Source: Shewanella maritima
GTDB lineage: Bacteria > Pseudomonadota > Gammaproteobacteria > Enterobacterales > Shewanellaceae
NCBI RefSeq assembly: GCF_004295345.1
Contig: NZ_CP036200.1
Location: 2,248,501-2,312,500, forward strand
DNA: 64,000 bases
Reading direction: 5' to 3'
Part shown: piece after piece, positions 1 to 8,947 of the stretch
How positions within the stretch are numbered: position 1 is the stretch's first letter
Layout of the letters: each line of letters begins with the position of its first letter
Translations under genes and position numbers: made by a program
Notes under the pieces: model-generated
What the model was told of the DNA's origin: nothing
Seen by the model: the letters and a program-made list of their open reading frames with translations, nothing else
Databases searched by the model: none

Positions 1-962
1 GTGTCGGTGTGCGCCATAATATTAATCTCATTGCGGCGCTTGCTGCCGCCAGATTGCTGACCGCTGTCTTGGTCGTTTTCAAGCTTTTTGGCAAAACCGG
101 TTAGCACTTCAACTAAGTCTTCGGCGTTAGCATAACGTAGGTAACGTACCTTAGTATTGCCGGTATTGGCTTGCTCTGAGTCTAAACGCTTAATCAATTC
201 AACTACACGTGAGCGGCTTTTTTCATCACCACTAACAACCACGGCGTTAATGCGTTCATCTGCAACCACTTTAGGTGCTTGTCCTGGCAACTGAGCTTGC
301 TTGGCATTAGCGCGGTACAAGGTATCAACAATACGCACAATTTCACCAGCTGAGGCATATTGCAGTGAAACCACTTCTACTTCAGTGTCACCTTGCTTGT
401 CGACGCGGCGAACAATCTCAACCAGCTTATTTACGACTTCAGCGCGGCCTGTGATCATTAATACATTTGATGGGTCGTAGTTAACAACGTTACCGCCGCC
501 AGCGTTATCGTTGAGCTGACGTAGTAATGGCGCAAGCTGTTTTGCCTCAGTGTTATATAGCGCAACAATGCGGGTGACCATTTCATCACCTAGACCTGGA
601 CGGTCATCATCGGCTACACGGATAGCAGCAGTTTTAGCGTCTTTGTCTTTGATCACCTTGATGACTTGGTTGTCCATCTCAACCACTGCGTAGCCGTAGA
701 CTTGCAGCACGTTTAAGAAGAACTGGTAATATTGCTCATCATCTAAAAGGTCATAACTACGGACATTAATTTTGCCACGTACAGTAGGGTCAACAATGAT
801 GGTTTTGTTAAGGTTTTTACCAACGATGTTGATAAATTCTTGGATGTCAGTGCCCTTAAAGTTGGCCGCATATTGATCTGACCAAGTTGGTTGCGAAGCA
901 AATAGGGCAGCGCCTGCAATGAGGCCTGCGATGACTTTGCGTCGAATACCTGCGTTATTCAT
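1..962 (-). CDS. gspD: Type II secretion system secretin GspD, N-terminal part (cut by window edge)
   Basis: Outer-membrane secretin through which folded proteins leave the periplasm. Reading the minus strand from the ATG at 962 gives an uninterrupted frame of about 320 codons to the window edge. It begins with a signal peptide (MNNAGIRRKVIAGLIAG, then a hydrophobic stretch ending ...ASQPTWS). The N0 domain follows (YAANFKGTDIQEFINIVGKN), then repeated secretin N-domains with TIIVDPTVRGKINV and DPSNVLMITGRAEVV type motifs. The membrane beta domain lies outside the window. It starts 21 bp after gspC, so the two are co-transcribed. Established: GspC binds the GspD N-domains. The family call is firm; only the C-terminal half is unseen. 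Confidence 0.95.
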   Translation of the reverse strand, partial: MNNAGIRRKVIAGLIAGAALFASQPTWSDQYAANFKGTDIQEFINIVGKNLNKTIIVDPTVRGKINVRSYDLLDDEQYYQFFLNVLQVYGYAVVEMDNQVIKVIKDKDAKTAAIRVADDDRPGLGDEMVTRIVALYNTEAKQLAPLLRQLNDNAGGGNVVNYDPSNVLMITGRAEVVNKLVEIVRRVDKQGDTEVEVVSLQYASAGEIVRIVDTLYRANAKQAQLPGQAPKVVADERINAVVVSGDEKSRSRVVELIKRLDSEQANTGNTKVRYLRYANAEDLVEVLTGFAKKLENDQDSGQQSGGSKRRNEINIMAHTD

Positions 963-983
963 TTATTCTTCCCCTACTGCCAG

Positions 984-1901
984 TTATTGCTCTGGCAAAC
1001 TAAACATGATTTCGACCAATTGCCCTTCACGTTCAACCATGACTGACATTTCGGTTAACTCCGGCAATTGCGCCATCACTTCTAATCCCTGACTCATATC
1101 GGTCAGGTCGTATCCATTTATCGATTTCGCTAAGTCGTTGGCTTTAAAACCGGCCTGTTTAAATAGGTCACGATCTTTACCAGGGTTTAAGCGATATCCT
1201 GCAATTTCTTCGCCTTTTCTAACCGGTGAAATTGCAATGTATTCGGTAATTTTGCTTGGATCAGCAAGTAACTCAGCGCGAGACTCAGCAATGGTTTCTG
1301 AAATTGCGCTATTGCGCTTATCTAACTTCTGAACCTTTTGCTTGGTCTTAGCTTGTTGCAAAGAATCATTTGCTGCACTGTTGGTAGTGTACTTAAGACC
1401 ATCAAGCATCAAGGTCTCGTAGCGACCAGCGTTAGAGATAATAATGCGGTCAGCATAGACTTCTTTTAATGAGGCTGAGGTGCCTTTGATTTTATCACCT
1501 AGGCTATAGGTTTCTTGGCTGCCGCTAGACTCAATCACAGCTAAACCTTTAGTTTGCGCAGTTGAGGCAACAACACCGGTAAGCTGAATCGAAAGGTTAG
1601 TTTTAGGCGCGTCGGTAATCTGCTCTACCTGCTCGACTTTAGGTTGGGCAGCTTCTGCATCGGCATCGCCAAACAAGGACAATTTGTGAACGGCACTCAG
1701 GTCAATACTGCCACCGGCTTGATTGCTAGTGACTGGCGTTGGGCTCCAACGAGTATTGTCTTTTGGCACAGGAACCAACTTCCATGTGATTTGCGCGGCT
1801 AGCATTAATGCCAGCACCAAACCCAACATAAATAGTAGGTTACTAAGGGGCTTTTGCGGCACAGTTGCGGCTTTAGCGACTAGTTTATCGAGTAAATCCA
1901 T
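984..1901 (-). CDS. gspC: Type II secretion system inner-membrane protein GspC
   Basis: A 305-residue bitopic protein linking the inner-membrane platform to the GspD secretin. A short cytoplasmic N-terminus is followed by one membrane helix (about residues 20-42, LLFMLGLVLALMLAAQITW). Then come a periplasmic linker, the HR domain (about 100-170, NLSIQLTGVVAST, AVIESSGSQETYSLGDKI) and a C-terminal PDZ-like domain (about 220-305, YRLNPGKDRDLFKQAGFKANDLAKS within it). Length and order are normal for GspC. It is the first gene of the gspCD... operon. Its known partners are GspD and the platform protein GspL/M. The GlyGly-CTERM protease at 48529-51345 is a plausible client of this secretion system. 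Confidence 0.95.
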   Translation of the reverse strand: MDLLDKLVAKAATVPQKPLSNLLFMLGLVLALMLAAQITWKLVPVPKDNTRWSPTPVTSNQAGGSIDLSAVHKLSLFGDADAEAAQPKVEQVEQITDAPKTNLSIQLTGVVASTAQTKGLAVIESSGSQETYSLGDKIKGTSASLKEVYADRIIISNAGRYETLMLDGLKYTTNSAANDSLQQAKTKQKVQKLDKRNSAISETIAESRAELLADPSKITEYIAISPVRKGEEIAGYRLNPGKDRDLFKQAGFKANDLAKSINGYDLTDMSQGLEVMAQLPELTEMSVMVEREGQLVEIMFSLPEQ

Positions 1902-2167
1902 AAGTTATTTCACCCTATTAGCGCATAGTAAGGGCAAGGTCTCTTTTATTATATTCATTTTTTATTAAGTAATAACTTCTCATGCTAACCCACGCGGCGT
2001 TTTGCAACAAGTGCACATCCGCTTGCGGATTGGCGAATATGCGCAAAATATGTTAACTTTGCGCGCCTAAAAACGCTATGCACAGAGGCGAGTTTTGCGA
2101 TTATACCCAAAAAGTATGACTAGGAAATGACTCAGCTTGTGAACTCATCCCAGTTTCAGGAGATTCT

Positions 2168-2569
2168 ATGAGTAGTAATAGCAAAGATGACAAACTTCAA
2201 GTCCGTCTCGATAAATGGTTATGGGCCGCCCGCTTTTATAAAACTCGTTCTATAGCAAAAGACATGATCAATGGCGGAAAAGTTCACTATAACGGTCAAA
2301 GAGTCAAATCGAGTAAAAATGCCGAAATTGGCGCGACCTTGCGTTTACGCCAAGGCTATGATGACAAAGAAGTCGTAATCGAAAAATTATCAGAGCAGCG
2401 GCAAAAGGCTGCCATCGCTCAAACCCTATATCGCGAAACCGCAGAGAGCGAGAGTAAGCGCGCCTTCAATGCAGAAGCTCGCCGCCTCAACATTCTCAAT
2501 AATCCGGCACCAGAAAATAAACCGGATAAAAAGCAACGTAGACAAATTATGCGCTTTAAAACCCTTTAA
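2168..2569 (+). CDS. hslR: Ribosome-associated heat shock protein Hsp15 (S4 domain)
   Basis: A 133-residue S4-domain protein. The S4 RNA-binding fold covers about residues 10-75 (VRLDKWLWAARFYKTRS, then INGGKVHYNGQRVKSS). The C-terminal tail is basic (KPDKKQRRQIMRFKTL). Hsp15 binds free 50S subunits that carry a nascent chain after translation fails, and helps recycle them. The start ATG at 2168 follows a good ribosome-binding site (CAGGAGATTCT). hslO follows 51 bp downstream; hslR-hslO is the conserved heat-shock pair in gammaproteobacteria, which supports both names. Confidence 0.93.
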   Translation: MSSNSKDDKLQVRLDKWLWAARFYKTRSIAKDMINGGKVHYNGQRVKSSKNAEIGATLRLRQGYDDKEVVIEKLSEQRQKAAIAQTLYRETAESESKRAFNAEARRLNILNNPAPENKPDKKQRRQIMRFKTL

Positions 2570-2620
2570 CGCGCCTATATGTACATGAAAGATGTGCAGC
2601 AGATATGTACGAGAGACATG

Positions 2621-3484
2621 ATGAACAAAGATACATTACACCGTTTTGTTTTTGACAACCTAGATGTGCGCGGTGAAATCGCGCAGCTAGAGCAAAGCTA
2701 CCAACAAATATTGGCAGCAAATAACTACCCAGTGGTACTGCAGAAAATCCTAGGTGAGCTATTAGTTGCAACCTCACTATTATCTGCCACGATTAAGTTT
2801 TCTGGCGATATCAGTGTGCAACTACAAGGTGACGGTCCGGTTTCACTCGCAGTGATCAATGGTAATAGTGATCTTGAGTTACGTGGTGTTGCGCGCTGGA
2901 AGGGTGAGCTAGCAGACACGGCTTCGCTCAGCGAACTTTTCGGTAAGGGTTATATGGTGATCACGCTAACCCCAACTGAGGGCGAGCGCTATCAGGGTAT
3001 CGTCTCGCTTGAGCATGCCGACCTTGCAGCCTGCCTAGAAGAATACTTCAATCAATCTGAGCAGCTACCAACTCAAATCAAGCTATTTGCTGACGGTAAG
3101 CAAGCTGCAGGAATGTTGTTACAGGTATTACCGTCTGACAAAGACAATAATGAAGACTTTGAGCACTTAACCACGCTAACCACCACGATTAAGCAGCAAG
3201 AACTGTTTGAGCTACCAGCAACTGAAGTGCTGCACCGCCTATACCATGAAGAAGATGTGCGTCTATTTGATGGCGACGACGTTACATTCAAATGTAGTTG
3301 TTCTCGCGAGCGTACTTCGGCGGCACTGCGCACACTAGCAAAGACAGAAGTTGACAGCATTATTGCGCAAGACGGTGAAATCGTAATGGGTTGTGAGTAC
3401 TGCTCAGCAACCTATAAATTCGACGCCATTGATGTCGCTGCAATTTTTGCTGATAGCCCAACAACGGATACTCCTGCACAGTAA
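2621..3484 (+). CDS. hslO: Redox-regulated chaperone Hsp33
   Basis: A 287-residue holdase chaperone activated by oxidation. The C-terminal zinc switch is visible as CSCSRER (about residue 225) and CEYC (about residue 258), the CxC and CxxC pair that releases zinc when disulfides form. The N-terminal domain is typical ([33 protein letters not shown]). The frame is open from 2579, but the conserved N-terminus MNKDTLHRF and a GAGAG sequence just upstream favour the ATG at 2621 (adjacent ATG at 2618 possible). It lies downstream of hslR, and a strong intrinsic terminator at 3541-3567 closes the unit. Confidence 0.93.
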   Translation: MNKDTLHRFVFDNLDVRGEIAQLEQSYQQILAANNYPVVLQKILGELLVATSLLSATIKFSGDISVQLQGDGPVSLAVINGNSDLELRGVARWKGELADTASLSELFGKGYMVITLTPTEGERYQGIVSLEHADLAACLEEYFNQSEQLPTQIKLFADGKQAAGMLLQVLPSDKDNNEDFEHLTTLTTTIKQQELFELPATEVLHRLYHEEDVRLFDGDDVTFKCSCSRERTSAALRTLAKTEVDSIIAQDGEIVMGCEYCSATYKFDAIDVAAIFADSPTTDTPAQ

Positions 3485-3540
3485 ACGCTACGCGTAAATA
3501 GATCGACCTAAAATGATCTCATTTACAGCAACAGTTACCA

Positions 3541-3567
3541 AAAAAGGCACCAAAACGGTGCCTTTTT
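3541..3567 (+). terminator. Intrinsic terminator after hslO
   Basis: A perfect 11-bp stem (3541-3551 with 3557-3567), 5-nt loop, GC core GGCACC/GGTGCC with A- and T-rich flanks. It lies 56 bp after the hslO stop and before the pckA promoter region. Confidence 0.9.
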
Positions 3568-3807
3568 GCTATCCATGCCAATCTAACCTGCTTTATCACG
3601 AAAAACTTTCAAAATAATTACCAAACTGTATGCCATCATCTACCTAACATAAGTTACAATTGTACAACCGAGAGCTACAGCACAAAAACGCACGCCAATT
3701 AAGAGTCATTAAGCTCAGGCGAACAAAAATAATAATCTCGGCGCGATGCAGTTGTGAGGCTTCCCCTCACTAGAAAACGACCTAACACTTATACGGAGAT
3801 TGACACT
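3568..3807 (+). promoter_or_regulatory. pckA upstream region with inverted repeats
   Basis: The 323-bp gap between hslO and pckA holds the hslO terminator, then AT-rich DNA. A 10-bp palindrome TACAATTGTA lies near 3656. A perfect inverted repeat GTGAGG-N5-CCTCAC occupies 3754-3770, about 38 bp before the chosen pckA start, so it would be either a leader hairpin or an operator overlapping the transcript start. No promoter can be fixed with confidence and no small ORF is evident. Confidence 0.4.
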
Positions 3808-5352
3808 ATGGCGGATGTTCAAAACCGCGTTCACCTCAACCTAACCTCTGCGCAACTTGTTGAACTAGCCCTAGCTCGCAACGAAGGCCAACTGACTGCA
3901 AATGGTGCGCTAGTCGCGAAAACTGGTGAGCGTACAGGTCGCTCGCCGAATGATCGTTTCATTGTTAAGGAGCCAGGCACTGAAAACGAAATCGAGTGGG
4001 GTAAGGTCAACCGCCCTTTCGATGCAGGTAAATTCGATGCGCTTTGGGCACGAGTGTCTGACTATCTAGCGCAAAAGAATGAGCTATTCCGCTCTGAGCT
4101 TGAAGTGGGTGCTGACGATGAACATTACCTGCCGCTGCAAGTCACTACCGAATATGCATGGCACCAAATCTTTGCTCGCAACTTATTTATCACACCAACT
4201 GAGTTTAACCGTGGTGACAAGCCAGTTTGGCAAATCATCAATGCCCCAGGTTTTGTGTGTGAGCCTGAGCGCGATGGGACAAACTCTGAAGCCACAGTGA
4301 TCATTAACTTCGCAGAGCGCAAGGTGCTACTCGCTGGCCTTAAATATGCGGGCGAAATGAAAAAATCGATGTTCTCCGTACAAAACTTCCTACTGCCAGC
4401 CAAAGGCGTTCTGCCAATGCACTGCTCGGCCAACGTAGGTCACGATGGCGACACCACATTATTCTTTGGTTTATCTGGCACAGGTAAAACCACGCTGTCA
4501 GCAGATCCAAAACGCCTATTAATTGGTGACGATGAGCACGGCTGGGCACCAGGCGGCGTGTTTAACATCGAAGGCGGTTGCTACGCTAAATGTATCGACC
4601 TGAGCCAGAAAAACGAGCCAGTGATTTGGGATGCAATCCGCTTTGGTACTGTGCTTGAAAACGTAACCTTAGATGACACTCGTACACCTGATTACAGCGA
4701 CACCACGCTTACCGAGAACAGCCGCGCAGCTTACCCACTTGAGCATATCGAAAAGCGCGTTGCAGCTAACCGCGGTGCAGAACCTAACTCAGTGGTCTTC
4801 CTAACCTGTGACGTGTCTGGCGTACTTCCTCCTGTATCTGTACTAACTAAAGAGCAAGCGGCGTATCATTTCTTATCAGGTTACACAGCTAAAGTTGGCT
4901 CGACTGAGATGGGCTCAACTGCAGCGATTCAGTCGACCTTCTCGACTTGTTTCGGCGCGCCATTCTTCCCACGCCCAGCAGGTGTTTACGCTGAGCTATT
5001 AATGAAGCGTATAGAGTCATTCGGTAGCCGAGTTTATCTCGTCAACACAGGTTGGACTGGCGGCCCTTACGGCACAGGTAAACGTTTTGATATTCCTACC
5101 ACTCGCGCGATTGTCGATGCGATTGTGTCTGGCGAGCTAAAAGATGCTGAAACTGAGTACCTAGAGCAGCTGAACCTGTCAGTACCAAAGGCCATCACCA
5201 ATGTTGATAGCACGCTACTGAACCCAATCAACACCTGGGATGACAAGGCTAAGTATCAAGAGTACGCAGCTCAGTTGGGTAAAGAGTTTTCAGAAAACTT
5301 TGCCAAGTATGATGTTTCAGATGCAATTAAAGCGGCAGGCCCGAAAGCGTAA
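3808..5352 (+). CDS. pckA: ATP-dependent phosphoenolpyruvate carboxykinase
   Basis: Converts oxaloacetate and ATP to phosphoenolpyruvate, CO2 and ADP, the first committed step of gluconeogenesis; cytosolic. From the ATG at 3808 the protein has 514 residues, normal for bacterial ATP-type enzymes. Visible motifs are [10 protein letters not shown] (oxaloacetate-binding arginine), the kinase P-loop [11 protein letters not shown] (about residue 222), metal-binding LIGDDEHGW (about 240) and [14 protein letters not shown]. The open frame begins at 3754, but GGAGA at 3795-3799 sits 8 nt before ATG 3808, and [13 protein letters not shown] is the expected N-terminus. It is flanked by terminators, so it is monocistronic. 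Confidence 0.96.
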   Translation: MADVQNRVHLNLTSAQLVELALARNEGQLTANGALVAKTGERTGRSPNDRFIVKEPGTENEIEWGKVNRPFDAGKFDALWARVSDYLAQKNELFRSELEVGADDEHYLPLQVTTEYAWHQIFARNLFITPTEFNRGDKPVWQIINAPGFVCEPERDGTNSEATVIINFAERKVLLAGLKYAGEMKKSMFSVQNFLLPAKGVLPMHCSANVGHDGDTTLFFGLSGTGKTTLSADPKRLLIGDDEHGWAPGGVFNIEGGCYAKCIDLSQKNEPVIWDAIRFGTVLENVTLDDTRTPDYSDTTLTENSRAAYPLEHIEKRVAANRGAEPNSVVFLTCDVSGVLPPVSVLTKEQAAYHFLSGYTAKVGSTEMGSTAAIQSTFSTCFGAPFFPRPAGVYAELLMKRIESFGSRVYLVNTGWTGGPYGTGKRFDIPTTRAIVDAIVSGELKDAETEYLEQLNLSVPKAITNVDSTLLNPINTWDDKAKYQEYAAQLGKEFSENFAKYDVSDAIKAAGPKA

Positions 5353-5389
5353 TTACCACGCTTTAAACCTCCTTTAAATGCTACAACCA

Positions 5390-5416
5390 AACCCTGAGCT
5401 AACTCAGGGTTTTTTA
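5390..5416 (+). terminator. Intrinsic terminator after pckA
   Basis: Stem AACCCTGAG/CTCAGGGTT (5390-5398 with 5403-5411), 4-nt loop, then a run of T to 5416. Confidence 0.92.
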
Positions 5417-5515
5417 TTACATTTTTTTTACCGAATCGCAGACAGCATCAAGTTTACTGCCACCGCAACAGTGCTAAGATGATGGCTTAATTTCAGACAT
5501 GTTGAAGGGATAACC

Positions 5516-7387
5516 ATGCTGCGCCAACCTCTCGCTTTGAGCCTTATTAGCTGTATTTCACTCGCCGTCTCATCGAATCTTCTCGCCAATGACGATTTAC
5601 CCTTAGCAAGTAACCACAGCGATAAGCAGCCTGTTATTGCCAATGACTACATTAATGATGCAATTTTGCCAGCTTACATTCCTTGGCACGGCAACAGCGA
5701 GCAACTGCTTAAAGGCCACGAGCATCCCTGGGTAACACCGTTTGAATTAGAGGGTTTTAAAACCAGCCCAAACTACGACGATACCGTTGCCTGGTTAGAG
5801 AAGTTAGTCGATAGCTCGCCAATGCTGCATATGCAAAGCATAGGTAAAAGTCCTCAGGGTCGCGATATCTGGATGATTGTTGCCAGCAAACAAGGCGCGA
5901 CAAATGCAGCTGAGCTAAATCAAAATCGTAAACCTAAGGTGTTAGTACAGGCGGGTATCCACTCAGGTGAAATTGATGGTAAAGATGCTGGCATGATGCT
6001 GCTACGAGACATCACTCAAGGTGATAAAGCTTCACTGCTGGATGATGTGAATCTGCTGTTTATTCCAATTTTAAGTGTTGATGGTCATGAGCGTAGCAGC
6101 GAGTTCAATCGAGTTAATCAACGCGGACCTGTCAATATGGGCTGGCGCACCACAGCAACCAACCTTAACCTTAACCGCGACTACGCCAAAGCCGATGCGC
6201 CAGAGATGCAGCACCTGCTACGCACCATCAATATTTGGCAACCCGACCTTTACCTTGATGTGCATGTCACCGATGGCATCGACTACCAATACGATGTCAC
6301 CTTTGGTTATAACGTTAAACAAGGCTACAGCCCTAATAGTTTTGACTGGCTAGAGAATATCTATCGTGTTGAGGTTGAAGCTGAACTCACGAAGCAAGGA
6401 CACATTCCAGGGCCACTAGTCTTTGCCATGGATAATGGTGATATGAGCAAGGGCTTATCTTATTGGAACCCAAGCGCACGCTACTCAAACGGCTATGGTG
6501 ATGCGCGCCATCTACCAACGGTATTGATTGAAAACCACAGTCTTAAACCCTTTAAACAAAGGGTGCTTGGTACATATGTGATGCTAGAGCAGACCCTTAA
6601 AACTGTTGCCAAACATGCCACTGAGCTTAAGTCGGCTATCTACTCAGATAAATACCAACATCCAGACACCCTAACCCTCACCTGGAAATCTGAGCTGCAG
6701 CCTCAAGGCTGGGACTTCAAAGGCATTAGTTACACAACAAAGAAAAGCCCAATTAGCGGCGCAGATGTAGTGCGCTGGAGCGGCAAGCCAACTGTGTATG
6801 AGCAGCTACCAGTTTACGGTAATACCAAAGCCGATATCAGTGTCACGCGCCCAGCGGCTTACTATATCCCTGCGCAGTGGACCAAAGTGATTGATACGCT
6901 AGCCCTGCACGGGGTACGTATGGAAGTTGTTGAAAAGCCAATGACTATAGAGCTTGAGCATTACCGTTTTAGCGAGCCACAGTTTGCCCTCAATGCCTAT
7001 GAGAGCAGGCAAACAGTCAAAGCTAAAGTGAGCTCTACGGTTAAAACGACTGACATCGCCGCTGGCACAATTAAGGTTAATACTGCTCAGCCATTGGGGC
7101 GTCTGGCAATGTTACTGCTAGAGCCGCAAGCACCTGACTCTTTGTTCTTTTGGGGTGAGTTCAACACGATTTTCACTCGTACTGAATACATTGAAGGCTA
7201 CGCTGTTGAGGTAATGGCAGCTAAGATGCTTGAGCAGCAACCTGAACTAAAAGCTGAGTTCGACAAAGCTCTACAAGATGAAGCTTTCGCTAATGATCCT
7301 CGCGCGCGACTAAGTTGGTTCTATCAGCGCAGCCCCTACTACGACAAGCAGTATCAGGCATACCCTGTGATGCGTTCTGTCGATTAA
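5516..7387 (+). CDS. Exported M14 family zinc carboxypeptidase
   Basis: A 623-residue predicted periplasmic or secreted metallopeptidase. The signal peptide ends near ...SSNLLANDD (about residue 25). The M14 zinc site is visible: HSGEIDGKDAG (HxxE, about residue 148) and the third ligand in YLDVHVTDG (about 249). A candidate catalytic glutamate sits in TRTEYIEGYAVE (about 556-562). The peptidase domain covers roughly residues 85-370; the rest is a C-terminal region I cannot assign. M14 enzymes of this form cleave C-terminal residues or amide links from peptides; the substrate here is unknown. ATG 5516 follows GAAGGGATAACC, a plausible ribosome-binding site. Confidence 0.85.
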   Translation: MLRQPLALSLISCISLAVSSNLLANDDLPLASNHSDKQPVIANDYINDAILPAYIPWHGNSEQLLKGHEHPWVTPFELEGFKTSPNYDDTVAWLEKLVDSSPMLHMQSIGKSPQGRDIWMIVASKQGATNAAELNQNRKPKVLVQAGIHSGEIDGKDAGMMLLRDITQGDKASLLDDVNLLFIPILSVDGHERSSEFNRVNQRGPVNMGWRTTATNLNLNRDYAKADAPEMQHLLRTINIWQPDLYLDVHVTDGIDYQYDVTFGYNVKQGYSPNSFDWLENIYRVEVEAELTKQGHIPGPLVFAMDNGDMSKGLSYWNPSARYSNGYGDARHLPTVLIENHSLKPFKQRVLGTYVMLEQTLKTVAKHATELKSAIYSDKYQHPDTLTLTWKSELQPQGWDFKGISYTTKKSPISGADVVRWSGKPTVYEQLPVYGNTKADISVTRPAAYYIPAQWTKVIDTLALHGVRMEVVEKPMTIELEHYRFSEPQFALNAYESRQTVKAKVSSTVKTTDIAAGTIKVNTAQPLGRLAMLLLEPQAPDSLFFWGEFNTIFTRTEYIEGYAVEVMAAKMLEQQPELKAEFDKALQDEAFANDPRARLSWFYQRSPYYDKQYQAYPVMRSVD

Positions 7388-7405
7388 CTCGCATTTATCT
7401 GTGGC

Positions 7406-7428
7406 GGCAATAAGGTTCACTTATTGCC
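7406..7428. terminator. Perfect hairpin between convergent genes
   Basis: A 9-bp perfect stem GGCAATAAG/CTTATTGCC (7406-7414 with 7420-7428) lies just after the M14 peptidase stop and before the end of a convergent gene. There is no strong T-run, so its terminator role is inferred from position. Confidence 0.45.
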
Positions 7429-7494
7429 TGCTCGCTTATTGCATTTCATCAGTTGCAAACAGACACCTGTAAACAGCCAGTAACATAGCGGCAA

Positions 7495-8412
7495 CTACAA
7501 AAAGCTATGTTCAAGCTTAACTTTGATATTGGGTTGATCGGTTAACGACATCCATAACTTAGGGTCGCTCACAGGTGTGTCGCTAGGTAAAGAGCTGTTG
7601 TACAGTTCGAAAACTGTGCTTGATTTAAAACGCGACAACGGGAAGATCTCTGCGGTTGTAGGGTGTTGCTGCATAAACCCAAGCAGGCGCCCCGAATCAA
7701 CTAACTGAGTCAGCCCTTTGGTCAGGCGCTCATTCAGCTCAGTATTTTGTTTGCTAGTAAAGAAATACATCGGCAAGTGGTAACGCAGTAAGATTTTATC
7801 AAACGCCATTAAGTTGGGATTGTTCAGCCCCTTAACCTCGGCATAACCCTCATTTAAACCTCGAGGAAAGTAATCACATCGCCCTTCATCAAGCATGGTA
7901 TACATCAGGTTGAAGGTAATAATGCGTTCCACGCGATAGCCATTTTCTTGCAAGATATCAGAGTCTGGCCACTGCGCCCCTTGACACGCGACCAACTGTT
8001 TTAGCTGATACGGCTGAGTAATTTGATTGAACTTGTCCAAGCTATCTTTGCGAATAACTGGAATGCGCACACCTAATAGTCCTCCAATAGCAGGAATGCG
8101 AATTGCGTTGAAATCCAACTCCCTCTGTGTATTTGTACCAGCCCAGAACACGTCTAATTCACCGTGATTAAGCATACTAAAGCCACGGGACTGAGTGACA
8201 TGACTAGCAACTTTGTCGATTTTGAGCGGGCCATATTCAGCTTGTGTTTCTTCAACAACTAGCTGTAATAAATCTTGATAATATTGATGACTTAAATTTT
8301 CTGCCGATTTAGCAGCTTGAATTCGCAACACATCCTCCGCCAAACTGCATGTTGGCAGACAGGATACAAGCATTGATAATGCGAAAATTAGGACTAACTG
8401 CAACCTTTCCAT
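7495..8412 (-). CDS. Periplasmic substrate-binding-protein-like protein
   Basis: A 305-residue protein with a signal peptide (MERLQLVLIFALSMLVSCLP, cleavage near SLAED). The body resembles the type 2 periplasmic-binding fold of amino-acid-type solute receptors: VLRIQAAKSAENLSHQYYQD at the start, FSMLNHGELDVFWAGTN, and late SGRLLGFMQQHP. No permease or ATPase gene is adjacent, so it may be an orphan receptor or a sensor for a signalling protein, as is common in Shewanella. The open frame extends to a TTG at 8442, but the ATG at 8412 gives a clean signal peptide. The substrate cannot be inferred. Confidence 0.65.
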   Translation of the reverse strand: MERLQLVLIFALSMLVSCLPTCSLAEDVLRIQAAKSAENLSHQYYQDLLQLVVEETQAEYGPLKIDKVASHVTQSRGFSMLNHGELDVFWAGTNTQRELDFNAIRIPAIGGLLGVRIPVIRKDSLDKFNQITQPYQLKQLVACQGAQWPDSDILQENGYRVERIITFNLMYTMLDEGRCDYFPRGLNEGYAEVKGLNNPNLMAFDKILLRYHLPMYFFTSKQNTELNERLTKGLTQLVDSGRLLGFMQQHPTTAEIFPLSRFKSSTVFELYNSSLPSDTPVSDPKLWMSLTDQPNIKVKLEHSFL

Positions 8413-8490
8413 AGGTGCCCATTCACACAAATTTTTGCCCAATACTAGCCTAAATTTTTCATCTAGCGCAAAGACTTAAACGAAAAATTG

Positions 8491-8784
8491 CTAGCCTCCA
8501 GACTTTTTAGATGTAATTAACGCCAACTTTTTAGAGCGAGTCATTTTTTTAATTTCTAGTTCACGTTTAGTCGCTAAACTGCGGTTTTGCTGCGCTTCTT
8601 GATACACCAAACGCAATGGCCCTTTCCCTTTTAAATACTTTGCGCCTTTGATGCCATGCTGATGCTCGTCAAAACGCCGCGCAACATCTGTGGTGATCCC
8701 AGTATATAAAGTCCCTTTGGCGCATTCGATGATATAAACAAACCAGGCTGATTGCGCTGATTCTTGGAGTGAATTTTGCGGCAT
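8491..8784 (-). CDS. GIY-YIG domain protein, YhbQ-like
   Basis: A 97-residue single-domain GIY-YIG nuclease-superfamily protein. The signature is read as WFVYIIECAKGTLYTGITTD (VYI...YTGIT), followed by VARRFDEHQHG with the conserved Arg and His, and LEIKKMTRSKK toward the end. Length and layout match the YhbQ/UPF0213 group of small stand-alone GIY-YIG proteins, whose cellular role is poorly defined (possibly DNA repair related). It is divergent from moeA; the 163 bp between them must hold both promoters. Confidence 0.85.
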   Translation of the reverse strand: MPQNSLQESAQSAWFVYIIECAKGTLYTGITTDVARRFDEHQHGIKGAKYLKGKGPLRLVYQEAQQNRSLATKRELEIKKMTRSKKLALITSKKSGG

Positions 8785-8947
8785 ATGTTGAATTAAACCA
8801 GATGAAAATCCTATACAATTGTACTTCGTGGCATACTAATGCACTAATGTTATGACTTGACCCGGCTACAAGCTCACAAAACCAATGAGTATTGCCGTTG
8901 TCATTCCAACTTCGAAAGACAAAGTAGTGAGTAATCTAAAGGAAGCT

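Noticed and set aside
3656..3665. TACAATTGTA palindrome, also near 8814-8823
   Set aside because: A 10-bp AT-rich palindrome occurs by chance often enough in 64 kb, and it matches no regulator motif I can name, including the HexR site expected for pckA.
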